Assembly (NCBI GenBank): GCA_002699325.1
Contig: PABS01000048.1
Location: 17,792-27,153, forward strand
DNA from: Ponticaulis sp.
GTDB taxonomy: Bacteria; Pseudomonadota; Alphaproteobacteria; Caulobacterales; Hyphomonadaceae
Direction: 5' to 3'
DNA: 9,362 bases
A program made the position numbers and the translations under genes. Position 1 is the first letter of the stretch, and every line of letters begins with the position of its first letter. The notes below the pieces were generated by a model. The model did no database searches, was not told where the DNA came from, and saw only the letters and a list, made by a program, of their open reading frames with translations. Positions 1-6,687 of this stretch are shown here, piece after piece.

Positions 1-731
1 ACGCGAATGGCTGCACCCATGGCATCCATGACGTCGATCGATTCTGTTTTGCGAAGTTCCCATGGACGCGCGTTATAGGCGTAGGGCTTGGAGGTTAGTG
101 CTCCCACCGGGCAGAGGTCGATCACATTGCCTGAGAGTTCAGAGGTAAGCGATTTTTCCAAATAAGTTGTGATTTCCGCATCTTCACCGCGGCTGATCAT
201 GCCGATCTCTTCAACGCCAGCGACTTCCGCTGCAAACCGGACGCATCGCGTACACTGGATACAACGCGTCATGATGGTTTTGACGAGCGGTCCCATATTC
301 TTGTCTTCGACAGCGCGCTTGTTGAGTTCATATCGGGAACCCGCACGACCGTAGGCGACGGCCTGATCCTGCAGATCACACTCACCGCCCTGGTCGCAGA
401 TCGGACAATCTAGTGGGTGATTGATCAGAAGAAATTCCATCACGCCATTGCGTGCTTTCTGAACATAATCGCCAGTCGTCTTGATATTTGGCGCGGAACC
501 ATCCGGGTTCATGCGCATTTCGCCGACAGTCTGGGCGCAAGATGCAATAGGCTTCGGCGCACCGACCCATTGCACCAGGCACATGCGGCAGTTGCCGGCA
601 ATGGACAGGCGCTCATGGAAACAAAAGCGCGGAATCTCTGCGCCCGCTTCCTCACAAGCCTGGAGGAGCGTGTAATGACGCGGGACTTCGATGTCCTTAC
701 CGTCAATGTTGAGCTTAAATGTATCAGACAT
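1..731 (-). CDS. nuoG: NADH-quinone oxidoreductase subunit G (75 kDa subunit), partial, N-terminal part
   Basis: This is the iron-sulfur subunit of the peripheral arm of complex I. It passes electrons from the NuoE/NuoF NADH site along a chain of clusters toward NuoB. The ATG is at 731-729; 243 codons are visible and the 3' end lies beyond the window. Visible ligands are a [2Fe-2S] N1b set (C37, C48, C51, C65), the His/Cys set of N5 (H105, C109, C112, C118 around [15 protein letters not shown]), and the N4 set (C157, C160, C163, C207). No cysteine occurs in residues 208-243, where the optional N7 ligands of enterobacterial and Thermus proteins would start, so N7 appears absent, as in mitochondria. 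The start overlaps the TGA of the upstream small ORF by one base (TGATG) and has a strong Shine-Dalgarno sequence, so translational coupling is likely. Identification is very secure. Confidence 0.97.
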   Translation of the reverse strand, partial: MSDTFKLNIDGKDIEVPRHYTLLQACEEAGAEIPRFCFHERLSIAGNCRMCLVQWVGAPKPIASCAQTVGEMRMNPDGSAPNIKTTGDYVQKARNGVMEFLLINHPLDCPICDQGGECDLQDQAVAYGRAGSRYELNKRAVEDKNMGPLVKTIMTRCIQCTRCVRFAAEVAGVEEIGMISRGEDAEITTYLEKSLTSELSGNVIDLCPVGALTSKPYAYNARPWELRKTESIDVMDAMGAAIR

Positions 732-1126
732 CAGGCGAACACCTCCTCAGGTGAGGATTTTTTATATTGATCCGATTTGGCCTGCCACTCTGCGAGCGCA
801 ATTGAGATGGGCGGAACGAGAAGAACCGGCAGAAACCGCATGAACACTTCGATCTGCGGCAAATGAGAGAAAATCATCGCGTGAACGAAGGCGGCTATGA
901 CACCTGCAGCAACGCCCCAAAGCGCACGTGACCAGAAGAAAGCAGTCAGCGCGCAAACAGCGGCAATTGCCAGAAACCATGCCTGGCCAGTGAACTCGAA
1001 CGGCGCTGACAGCACGGACGAGCCGATACGCCTGAAGCCCATCTCAGCGAGAAAGACAGCGCTTCCTGCCAGGGCAAGGCAGAGCGCGCTCCAGACTCCA
1101 ATCAGCAATTGTCGCAGAATATTCAT
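731..1126 (-). CDS. Small integral membrane protein of unknown function inside the nuo operon
   Basis: I do not recognise this 131-residue protein as a named family. It is strongly hydrophobic, with about four predicted membrane spans (roughly residues 7-28, 49-65, 68-88 and 97-114), and ends in a short polar tail ([16 protein letters not shown]). No cysteine motif, cofactor site or catalytic motif is visible. The ATG at 1126-1124 is chosen because it begins 8 bases after the nuoF stop and has a GGGCGG-like site before it. A longer reading from 1246 would run 110 bases into nuoF and adds an Arg-rich, non-membrane leader. The stop overlaps the nuoG start by one base. The nuo genes on both sides and the tight packing argue for a complex I accessory, assembly or membrane-anchoring role, but this is inference from position only. 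It is not a recognisable NuoH, J, K or other core membrane subunit. Confidence 0.85.
   Translation of the reverse strand: MNILRQLLIGVWSALCLALAGSAVFLAEMGFRRIGSSVLSAPFEFTGQAWFLAIAAVCALTAFFWSRALWGVAAGVIAAFVHAMIFSHLPQIEVFMRFLPVLLVPPISIALAEWQAKSDQYKKSSPEEVFA
740..748 (-). promoter_or_regulatory. Strong ribosome binding site for nuoG
   Basis: Read on the minus strand, this is GAGGAGGTG, a near-perfect anti-16S match, 8 bases before the nuoG ATG. It lies inside the last codons of the preceding small membrane-protein gene. nuoG can therefore recruit ribosomes independently as well as by coupling through the TGATG overlap. Confidence 0.8.
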
Positions 1127-1134
1127 TGACCGCC

Positions 1135-2439
1135 CTACTCCGCCGCCACGGTTGCGCCCTGAACGAGCGGCTTGCCAACGCGGTAATTCGTAATGCGTTC
1201 TTCGATTTCGTGGCGGAAGTGTCGGATCAAACCCTGAACCGGCCACGCAGCCGCGTCACCAAGGGCGCAAATCGTATGTCCTTCGACCTGACCAGCCACA
1301 TCCAGGAGCATATCAATCTCGTGGTGTTCCGCCTCGCCCTTCGCCATACGCTCAAGCACGCGCCACATCCAGCCCGTGCCCTCCCGGCATGGCGTACACT
1401 GTCCGCAACTCTCATGGCGATAGAAGTAACTGATCCGGGCAATCGCCTTGATCAGATCTGTCGACTTATCCATGACAATCACAGCCGCCGTACCGAGGCC
1501 TGATTTCAAATCTCGTAATGCATCAAAATCCATTGGAGAATCGATGATCTGTTCAGCAGGAACCATAGGCACGGAAGACCCGCCCGGAATAACGGCTTTC
1601 AGATTGTCCCAGCCGCCTCTTATGCCACCGCAATGGGTATCGATCAGATCGCGGAAGGAAATCGACATCGCTTCTTCAACGTTACAAGGCTTGTTCACGT
1701 GCCCTGAGATGCAGAAGAGTTTGGTGCCTTTGTTGTTCTCACGGCCAATGCCGGCAAACCAGTCCGCACCACGGCGGATAATCGTCGGAGCAACAGCAAT
1801 AGATTCGACGTTGTTTACAGTTGTCGGGCAACCGTAAAGACCGGCATTCGCAGGGAATGGTGGCTTCAGGCGGGGTTGGCCCTTCTTGCCCTCGAGGCTT
1901 TCCAGAAGTGCGGTTTCTTCGCCGCAGATGTAAGCGCCAGCGCCGTGATGGATATAGACGTCAAAATCCCAGCCATGAACATTGTCCTTGCCAATGAGTT
2001 TCGCCTCATAGGCTTCCTTCACGGCCGCTTCCATGCGTTCGCGCTCGTAAATATACTCACCGCGCAGATAGATGTAGCAGGCATGCGCACGCATTGCGTA
2101 GGAGGCGACCAGACAGCCTTCGATCAGCAGATGCGGATCGTGGCGCATAATATCCCGGTCTTTGCATGTGCCCGGCTCGGATTCGTCTGCGTTGACGACC
2201 AGATAGTGCGGGCGTTCGCCGACCTGTTTCGGCATAAAGGTCCATTTGAGGCCAGTCGGGAAACCGGCGCCACCGCGACCGCGCAGGCCGCTGGCCTTCA
2301 CCTGGTCACAGATCCACTCTGGACCACATTGCAGCATTTCGCGTGTCAAATGCCACGCGCCACGTTTCTTTGCAGCTTCAAGAGACCAGTCCTGACGCCC
2401 ATAAAGATTAGTGAAAATACGATCCTTATCCTCAAGCAC
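1135..2439 (-). CDS. nuoF: NADH-quinone oxidoreductase subunit F (51 kDa, NADH- and FMN-binding)
   Basis: This subunit is the entry point of complex I. It oxidises NADH, holds FMN, and passes electrons to cluster N3. The 434 residues are full length for the family. Visible motifs are the glycine-rich nucleotide loop [10 protein letters not shown] (54-63), the FMN-region motif [13 protein letters not shown] (83-95), [14 protein letters not shown] (171-184), and the N3 [4Fe-4S] ligands C345, C348, C351 ([12 protein letters not shown]) with C391 in [10 protein letters not shown]. The start codon is GTG (2439-2437), supported by GAGGAG 7 bases upstream. The nuoE stop lies 30 bases before it and the small membrane ORF begins 8 bases after its stop. 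It works directly with NuoE and NuoG. Nothing is missing or broken. Confidence 0.98.
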   Translation of the reverse strand: MLEDKDRIFTNLYGRQDWSLEAAKKRGAWHLTREMLQCGPEWICDQVKASGLRGRGGAGFPTGLKWTFMPKQVGERPHYLVVNADESEPGTCKDRDIMRHDPHLLIEGCLVASYAMRAHACYIYLRGEYIYERERMEAAVKEAYEAKLIGKDNVHGWDFDVYIHHGAGAYICGEETALLESLEGKKGQPRLKPPFPANAGLYGCPTTVNNVESIAVAPTIIRRGADWFAGIGRENNKGTKLFCISGHVNKPCNVEEAMSISFRDLIDTHCGGIRGGWDNLKAVIPGGSSVPMVPAEQIIDSPMDFDALRDLKSGLGTAAVIVMDKSTDLIKAIARISYFYRHESCGQCTPCREGTGWMWRVLERMAKGEAEHHEIDMLLDVAGQVEGHTICALGDAAAWPVQGLIRHFRHEIEERITNYRVGKPLVQGATVAAE

Positions 2440-2446
2440 AGGCGCG

Positions 2447-2452
2447 CTCCTC
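2447..2452 (-). promoter_or_regulatory. Ribosome binding site fixing the GTG start of nuoF
   Basis: GAGGAG on the minus strand sits 7 bases before the GTG at 2439. It lies in the 30-base nuoE-nuoF gap. No in-frame ATG is nearby (the next methionine is residue 36), so this site decides for GTG. Confidence 0.75.
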
Positions 2453-2469
2453 AGATCCTGAAATGATCA

Positions 2470-3579
2470 TCATGATTTCTTCTCCGCCAGCTCTTTTGCC
2501 TGCGGAATCCAGCCTTCGCGCGCAACACGGCCTTTAAAGCTCAGATATGCGTCAATCCAGGCCATCTCTTTTTCGCCCCAGGAGGCGATCTGGTGGTAGT
2601 GGAAGATACCAAGATCATTGAGCTTTTTCTCAAGAACCGGGCCAATCCCACTGATTACTTTGAGATTATCGGCGCCATTGGAATCCGGTTCAGGCATAGC
2701 CTCAGGTCGAGCCTGTTCGCCTGTTTCAGCAGGAAGCTCTTCAGCCTTGGCTGCCGGGCTTGTCTTCTCAGTAGCTTTCGATGCTTTTGGCTTTGGTTCT
2801 GCTTTAGTCTCAGGCTCTGCCTCCGACGCTTCTTCAGCTGCCTGCTTCTCATCTTTGACTGTGTCTGCCTTTTTGGCCTTCGTCGTCATTTTACCGAGCG
2901 GCTTGAGTTGCGTTTCTGGCAGCTCCTCAGGCTGGTTTGGCAAAGACGAGATACCCTTAGGTACCGAACCATCGTCAAGCGCAGGATCGATAAGGGTCTT
3001 TGCCTCGCCTTCGGGGGCAGAGTTCAGCCGGTCAACAAAGTTACCTGGCTCCACGTCAACGCCATTATCAAGCTTGTCGATAATTTCCTCTAACGTCTCA
3101 ACGCTCAGGTCCTCGTAGTAGTAGTCGTTGATCTGAACCATGGGCGCATTCACACACGCACCAAGGCACTCGACCTCTTCCCATGACAAACGGCCACTAT
3201 CACTGACCTGGTGCGGCTTTCCAATCTTGCTACGGCAAACTTCTTTCAGATCATTGGCCCCGCGAAGCATGCACGGCGTGGTGCCACAAAGCTGAATGTG
3301 GTGACGGCCAACAGGCTGAAGCCGGAACATGGTGTAGAAGGTCGCGACCTCGTAAACCCGGATGTACGGCATTTCCAGACGCTCAGCGACTTCGCGCATG
3401 GCCGGCTCGGAAAGCCAACCTGCGTTGTCTTTCTGCGCGAGCCACAACAACGGGATCACGGCGGACCGCTTACGGTCTTCCGGATATTTTCCAAGCCAGA
3501 AGGAGATCTTGTCCTCTGTCTCGGCAGCGAACTCGAACGTATCTCCGCCCGCTTCCAAATCAAAACGACGAACACCCAT
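2470..3579 (-). CDS. nuoE: NADH-quinone oxidoreductase subunit E (24 kDa) with C-terminal extension and helix-hairpin-helix-like domain
   Basis: The N-terminal part (about 1-175) is the thioredoxin-like [2Fe-2S] subunit holding cluster N1a next to NuoF. The ligands are C98, C103, C138 and C142 (CGTTPC and CLGAC). The protein is 369 residues, roughly twice the length of short NuoE proteins. Residues about 185-303 are a low-complexity linker rich in Ala, Glu, Lys and Pro. Residues about 304-366 form a compact domain beginning DNLKVISGIGPVLEKKLNDLG, whose GIGP hairpin resembles the helix-hairpin-helix domain also attached to some alphaproteobacterial ribosomal protein L21. Such extended NuoE proteins are known in Alphaproteobacteria; the role of the tail is not known to me. 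The ATG at 3579 overlaps the nuoD TAA by one base (TAATG), with GGGGAG 11 bases upstream. The core identity is secure and the tail assignment is moderate. Confidence 0.96.
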   Translation of the reverse strand: MGVRRFDLEAGGDTFEFAAETEDKISFWLGKYPEDRKRSAVIPLLWLAQKDNAGWLSEPAMREVAERLEMPYIRVYEVATFYTMFRLQPVGRHHIQLCGTTPCMLRGANDLKEVCRSKIGKPHQVSDSGRLSWEEVECLGACVNAPMVQINDYYYEDLSVETLEEIIDKLDNGVDVEPGNFVDRLNSAPEGEAKTLIDPALDDGSVPKGISSLPNQPEELPETQLKPLGKMTTKAKKADTVKDEKQAAEEASEAEPETKAEPKPKASKATEKTSPAAKAEELPAETGEQARPEAMPEPDSNGADNLKVISGIGPVLEKKLNDLGIFHYHQIASWGEKEMAWIDAYLSFKGRVAREGWIPQAKELAEKKS

Positions 3580-4772
3580 TACCGGTCAATCTCCCCGAAC
3601 ACGATATCAAGCGAACCGAGGATCGCAGACACATCTGCCAGCATATGGCCTTTGCACAGGTAATCCATTGCATGAAGGTGCGGGAAACCTGGCGCCCGGA
3701 TTTTCAGACGATAAGGGCGGTTTGTTCCGTCAGAGACCAGATACACGCCAAATTCGCCTTTTGGCGCCTCTACAGCAGTATAAGTCTCACCTGCCGGAAC
3801 TTTGAAGCCCTCAGTGTACAGCTTGAAGTGATGGATCAGTGCCTCCATGGACCGCTTCATCTCACCGCGCCGTGGCGGAGAAACTTTTGTCCCTTCAGCC
3901 AGAACCGGACCTGGCTCCATCATCTCGACACACTGACGCATGATCTTCACTGATTCACGCATCTCTTCCATTCGGCAGAGATAGCGATCGTAGCAGTCTC
4001 CGTTCTTGCCGATCGGAATCTTGAAATCGAGTTCGTTATAGCACTCATAAGGCTGCGCACGGCGCAGGTCCCAGGCCATGCCTGAACCACGAACCATGAC
4101 ACCCGAGAAACCCCAATCCAGCGCATCCTGAACGCTTACGACACCGATATCGGCGTTGCGCTGCTTGAAGATGCGGTTGTCGGTGAGAAGTCCTTCAATG
4201 TCATCCATGACGGGAAGGAACTCATCACACCATTTGAGAATATCATCCAGGAGCTCAGGCGGCAGATCCTGATGAACGCCACCCGGACGGAAGTAAGCTG
4301 CGTGCATACGAGACCCACAGGCGCGCTCGTAGAACACCATCAGCTTTTCACGCTCCTCGAAACCCCAGGTGATCGGCGTCAGCGCGCCACAGTCCATCGC
4401 CTGAGTGGTGATGTTCAGCATGTGGCTGAGAATGCGTCCGATTTCACTATAAAGAACGCGGATAAGGCTCGCCCGGCGTGGAATTTCAAGCCCGAGAAGC
4501 TTCTCGATCGCGAGGCAGTAGGCATGCTCCTGATTCATCGGCGCCACATAATCGAGGCGGTCGAAATACGGCATGGCCTGAAGATAGGTTTTATACTCGA
4601 TCAGCTTCTCTGTACCGCGATGGAGAAGACCGATGTGCGGATCGATCCGCTCAACAATCTCGCCATCCATATCCACAACCATACGAAGAACGCCGTGAGC
4701 CGCAGGATGCTGGGGGCCGAAGTTGAATGTAAATGTACGATCGTCAGGATCGTGGGTCTGACCGTCAGCCAT
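3579..4772 (-). CDS. nuoD: NADH-quinone oxidoreductase subunit D (49 kDa)
   Basis: This connecting-arm subunit forms most of the ubiquinone-binding cavity with NuoB. Its fold is related to the large subunit of [NiFe] hydrogenases but has lost the metal site. The 397 residues are full length. Visible signatures are [13 protein letters not shown] (18-30), [14 protein letters not shown] (46-59), [15 protein letters not shown] (69-83) and the conserved C-terminus DIVFGEIDR. By alignment with the mitochondrial protein from memory, H26 and Y75 correspond to the quinone-headgroup ligands. It is a separate gene, not fused to nuoC as in enterobacteria. It starts 2 bases after the nuoC stop, with a purine-rich GGAGAGGG stretch in the end of nuoC as ribosome binding site, and its stop overlaps the nuoE start. 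Confidence 0.98.
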   Translation of the reverse strand: MADGQTHDPDDRTFTFNFGPQHPAAHGVLRMVVDMDGEIVERIDPHIGLLHRGTEKLIEYKTYLQAMPYFDRLDYVAPMNQEHAYCLAIEKLLGLEIPRRASLIRVLYSEIGRILSHMLNITTQAMDCGALTPITWGFEEREKLMVFYERACGSRMHAAYFRPGGVHQDLPPELLDDILKWCDEFLPVMDDIEGLLTDNRIFKQRNADIGVVSVQDALDWGFSGVMVRGSGMAWDLRRAQPYECYNELDFKIPIGKNGDCYDRYLCRMEEMRESVKIMRQCVEMMEPGPVLAEGTKVSPPRRGEMKRSMEALIHHFKLYTEGFKVPAGETYTAVEAPKGEFGVYLVSDGTNRPYRLKIRAPGFPHLHAMDYLCKGHMLADVSAILGSLDIVFGEIDR

Positions 4773-4774
4773 AT

Positions 4775-5383
4775 TTAAGCACCCTCTCCTGCTTTCTCAT
4801 CGCCCGGAATGAGCGCCTGAGCGCCTTCCCATGGAGAGAGAAAGTCGAAATTACGATATTCCTGCACCAGTTTTACAGGCTCATAGACCACGCGCTTTTC
4901 GAGGTCGTCATAGCGCACCTCAACAAAACCAGTCAGTGGAAAGTCCTTGCGCAGCGGATGTCCCTCGAAACCATAGTCAGTGAGCAGACGACGAAGGTCT
5001 GTGTTTCCTGAAAACAGAACGCCATACATATCCAGCGCCTCACGCTCAAACCATTCCGCGCAAGGAAAAAGCTCGACGATACTCGCCACCGCGGTCTCGG
5101 CATCCGTGGTCAACTTCACTCGGATGCGCTGATTCATTCTCATGCTCAGCAAGTGATACACAACATCAAAACGCTCACGACGCTGAGGATAATCGACACC
5201 GCAAATGTCGATCAGAGATTCAAAGCGACACTGGCTGTCATCTCGAAGAAACTTGATCAGCGAAAGAATGTGATCACGCACCGCATGGAGCGTGAGTTCG
5301 CCATTTCGGATATCCCACTTCTGAACCGCATGCGGCTCAGCATGAGCGATGTGCTCTGCAAGATCTTTCAGACTATCGTCCAA
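4775..5383 (-). CDS. nuoC: NADH-quinone oxidoreductase subunit C (30 kDa)
   Basis: This hydrophilic connecting-arm subunit packs against NuoD and has no cofactor of its own. The 202-residue length is normal for a stand-alone NuoC. The family signature spans about residues 113-152: [12 protein letters not shown], then [20 protein letters not shown]. The assigned start is TTG (5383-5381), giving an N-terminus beginning [11 protein letters not shown]. It is supported by TAGGAG 6 bases upstream, which also contains the nuoB stop codon, and by the length fit. No ATG lies close by in frame. TTG starts are weak, so this may lower NuoC synthesis unless coupled to nuoB, which ends 9 bases before. Identity is very secure and the start is moderately secure. 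Confidence 0.97.
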   Translation of the reverse strand: MDDSLKDLAEHIAHAEPHAVQKWDIRNGELTLHAVRDHILSLIKFLRDDSQCRFESLIDICGVDYPQRRERFDVVYHLLSMRMNQRIRVKLTTDAETAVASIVELFPCAEWFEREALDMYGVLFSGNTDLRRLLTDYGFEGHPLRKDFPLTGFVEVRYDDLEKRVVYEPVKLVQEYRNFDFLSPWEGAQALIPGDEKAGEGA

Positions 5384-5389
5384 TTCCGG

Positions 5390-5395
5390 CTCCTA
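5390..5395 (-). promoter_or_regulatory. Ribosome binding site fixing the TTG start of nuoC
   Basis: On the minus strand this reads TAGGAG, 6 bases before TTG at 5383. Its first three bases are the nuoB stop codon, so a ribosome ending nuoB sits on the nuoC binding site. Confidence 0.7.
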
Positions 5396-5971
5396 TCGCT
5401 CGATCGTGCCTTCGCGGCGGATCTTTTTCTGCAATTGCAGAAGGCCATAAACCAACGCCTCGGCGGTTGGTGGACATCCGGGGACATAAATATCCACCGG
5501 AACGATTCGATCGCAGCCACGAACAACAGCATAACTGTAGTGGTAATAGCCGCCGCCATTCGCGCAGGATCCCATTGAAATCACGTAGCGTGGCTCTGGC
5601 ATCTGATCGTAAACTTTGCGAAGAGCGGGCGCCATTTTGTTGGTCAGTGTGCCCGCGACAATCATCACGTCGGACTGACGGGGGGAACCACGCGGCGCCA
5701 TGCCAAATCGCTCAAGGTCATAGCGCGGGTTGCCCGCCTGCATCATCTCCACAGCACAACATGCGAGACCGAAGGTCATCCACATCATTGAGCCCGTGCG
5801 CGCCCAGGTGATCAGATCATCTGCCGCAGCGGTAAAGAAGCCTTTGTCAGCAAGCTCGTCGCTCAGACCCGCGAAAAACGGGTCGTCACCACGAATAGGT
5901 CCCGCACCCTCAACGGTCGCGCGACCACCTGACAGGGCCGGAATTTTTCTTGTCGGGTCAGTATTCGTCAC
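5393..5971 (-). CDS. nuoB: NADH-quinone oxidoreductase subunit B (20 kDa, PSST)
   Basis: This subunit holds the terminal [4Fe-4S] cluster N2, which reduces quinone at the NuoB-NuoD interface. With the GTG start at 5971 it is 192 residues. N2 ligands are the tandem C71-C72 ([10 protein letters not shown]), C136 ([10 protein letters not shown]) and C166 ([11 protein letters not shown]). Three in-frame GTG codons are possible, at 6001, 5980 and 5971. I chose 5971 because GGAG lies 8 bases upstream and the codon overlaps the nuoA TAG by one base (TAGTG), matching other junctions in this operon. The longer option would extend 31 bases into nuoA and lacks a good binding site. The non-conserved N-terminus is about 50 residues before the conserved core. 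Identity is certain; the start is the only doubt. Confidence 0.96.
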   Translation of the reverse strand: MTNTDPTRKIPALSGGRATVEGAGPIRGDDPFFAGLSDELADKGFFTAAADDLITWARTGSMMWMTFGLACCAVEMMQAGNPRYDLERFGMAPRGSPRQSDVMIVAGTLTNKMAPALRKVYDQMPEPRYVISMGSCANGGGYYHYSYAVVRGCDRIVPVDIYVPGCPPTAEALVYGLLQLQKKIRREGTIER

Positions 5972-6345
5972 TATTCCCACTCCAGGGCGCCAGAACGCCA
6001 CTCATATACGAAGCCTACCGTCAGTACACCGAGAAATGCCACCATCGACCAGAAACCGAGAAGACCGATCTCTCCGAGCGACACGGCCCATGGAAAGAGG
6101 AAAGCAACCTCGAGGTCAAAGATGATGAACAGAATGGCGACGAGATAGAATCGAACGTCGAATTTAAGGCGGGCATCATCAAAGGCTTCAAATCCGCACT
6201 CGTATGCCGAAACCTTCTCCGGGTCCGGATTGGACGGCGCAAGAATCGTTGAGACCAGCAAAAACGCTGCGCAGAGCGCCAGAGCAATCGCCAGAAACAG
6301 AATGACCGGCAGATAGTCGAGAAGAATGGTTTGGAGTTCGCCCAT
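5971..6345 (-). CDS. nuoA: NADH-quinone oxidoreductase subunit A (ND3 homologue)
   Basis: This is a small membrane subunit at the junction of the two arms of complex I. At 124 residues it has the usual length. It shows three hydrophobic spans, about residues 10-34, 63-87 and 92-115. The loop between spans 1 and 2 carries the conserved [10 protein letters not shown] segment; C50 corresponds to the ND3 loop cysteine used to follow the active/deactive transition in mitochondria. Span 2 contains the conserved acidic FDLE (76-79). The ATG at 6345 has AGGTGA 6 bases upstream. It is the first gene of the nuo operon, facing the divergent control region, and its stop overlaps the nuoB start. Confidence 0.98.
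   Translation of the reverse strand: MGELQTILLDYLPVILFLAIALALCAAFLLVSTILAPSNPDPEKVSAYECGFEAFDDARLKFDVRFYLVAILFIIFDLEVAFLFPWAVSLGEIGLLGFWSMVAFLGVLTVGFVYEWRSGALEWE
5980..5983 (-). promoter_or_regulatory. Ribosome binding site fixing the GTG start of nuoB
   Basis: GGAG on the minus strand lies within the last codons of nuoA, 8 bases from the GTG at 5971. It overlaps the alternative GTG at 5980, which argues against that codon being used. Confidence 0.6.
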
Positions 6346-6538
6346 GAGAGATCACCTATACAGTGTGAATGCTGGTTATTCAGGTTTTCAATCTGTTTCA
6401 ACCACGCAAAACGATATCTTATTCATTCCACATGAAAAAGAAGGGTGCTGGTCACATCCACATCGCCATGCATACGCGCGAAACAGCGTCTTTGGAACAC
6501 GCATCGCATCACGTACGTTTGATTCCCGAAATAAAATT

Positions 6539-6591
6539 GCCAAAAAACGCCCGCCACACTGTAGCAACGGAAATTATTGCTGTTTTTTGCC
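6539..6591. repeat. Nested inverted repeat with A6/T6 tracts
   Basis: The outer arms are GCCAAAAAAC (6539-6548) and GTTTTTTGCC (6582-6591), complementary at 9 of 10 positions. Inside, AGCAA (6563-6567) pairs with TTGCT (6577-6581) around a 9-base loop, followed directly by six T on the plus strand. The inner hairpin plus T-tract resembles a weak intrinsic terminator for plus-strand transcripts. The outer arms could instead be a cruciform or a paired protein-binding site. Function is unknown. Confidence 0.4.
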
Positions 6592-6623
6592 CTTATGAGG
6601 TATTTCTTTCTTCTTGAAACTTG

Positions 6624-6651
6624 TTGTTTGGTAATACGTTTCTCCTATGAT
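6624..6651 (+). promoter_or_regulatory. Candidate sigma-70-type promoter of the bkd operon
   Basis: TTGTTT (6624-6629) and TATGAT (6646-6651) are separated by 16 bases and point to bkdA1. Transcription would begin near 6658, giving a leader of about 30 bases. The call is a visual match only; TATGAT matches the -10 consensus at five of six positions and the -35 is weaker. Confidence 0.45.
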
Positions 6652-6663
6652 AAATTACACGAA

Positions 6664-6673
6664 AGAATATTCT
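6664..6673. promoter_or_regulatory. Perfect palindrome AGAATATTCT, candidate operator of the bkd operon
   Basis: The 10-base sequence is its own reverse complement. It ends directly before the bkdA1 ribosome binding site and just downstream of the predicted transcription start, a position suited to repression. Bkd operons are controlled by the Lrp-family activator BkdR in Pseudomonas. This site has AG and CT ends and an A/T core like Lrp sites but is three bases shorter than that consensus, so the regulator is unassigned. Confidence 0.4.
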
Positions 6674-6678
6674 GGGAG
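6674..6678 (+). promoter_or_regulatory. Ribosome binding site fixing the ATG start of bkdA1
   Basis: GGGAG lies 9 bases before the ATG at 6688 and abuts the palindrome at 6664-6673. It decides for the 409-residue product over a longer in-frame reading. Confidence 0.65.
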
Positions 6679-6687
6679 AAAATAGGA

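Larger units (their letters stand above)
6346..6687. promoter_or_regulatory. Divergent intergenic control region between nuoA and bkdA1
   Basis: This 342-base gap holds no convincing gene. It must contain the promoters of both operons. Visible items are a plausible bkd promoter (6624-6651), a perfect palindrome (6664-6673), a nested inverted repeat (6539-6591), an ACGTACGT palindrome (6511-6518) and, on the nuoA side, two TTGAAA copies on the minus strand one helical turn apart (6396-6401 and 6386-6391). The TTGAAA copies could act as -35 elements, but no good -10 lies at the right distance. A TAAGAT at 6416-6421 (minus strand) is an alternative nuoA -10 with a poor -35. Short open frames here lack homology-like composition and ribosome binding sites. 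Confidence 0.7.

Noticed and set aside
1127..1246. A 40-residue N-terminal extension of the small membrane protein.
   Set aside because: It runs inside the 3' end of nuoF, is Arg/Gly/Pro-rich, and the ATG at 1126 fits the operon spacing.
1876..2466. Plus-strand open frame of 196 residues opposite nuoF.
   Set aside because: It is antisense to well-conserved nuoF coding sequence including the FMN motifs; the product shows no family features. Long antisense frames are common opposite G+C-rich genes.
2593..3118. Two overlapping 166-residue plus-strand open frames opposite nuoE.
   Set aside because: They lie antisense to the NuoE linker, whose Ala/Glu/Lys/Pro-rich composition gives stop-free antisense frames. 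Their products are Ser/Ala- or Phe/Leu/Arg-rich with no recognisable motif, and neither matches the operon layout.
4272..4778. Plus-strand open frame of 168 residues opposite nuoD.
   Set aside because: It is a shadow of conserved nuoD codons, without a recognisable domain or supporting gene context.
5972..6001. Ten extra residues on NuoB from the GTG at 6001.
   Set aside because: This start would lie inside nuoA and lacks a good binding site, while the GTG at 5971 has GGAG at 8 bases and a one-base overlap with the nuoA stop.
6511..6518. ACGTACGT palindrome as a possible operator.
   Set aside because: An 8-base palindrome is expected by chance at moderate frequency, does not extend symmetrically on either side, and has no clear relation to either promoter.
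6577..6687. A 37-residue N-terminal extension of bkdA1 beginning at an in-frame TTG.
   Set aside because: It overlaps the best candidate promoter and the palindrome, has no homology-like sequence, and the ATG at 6688 has a good ribosome binding site and gives the usual family length.
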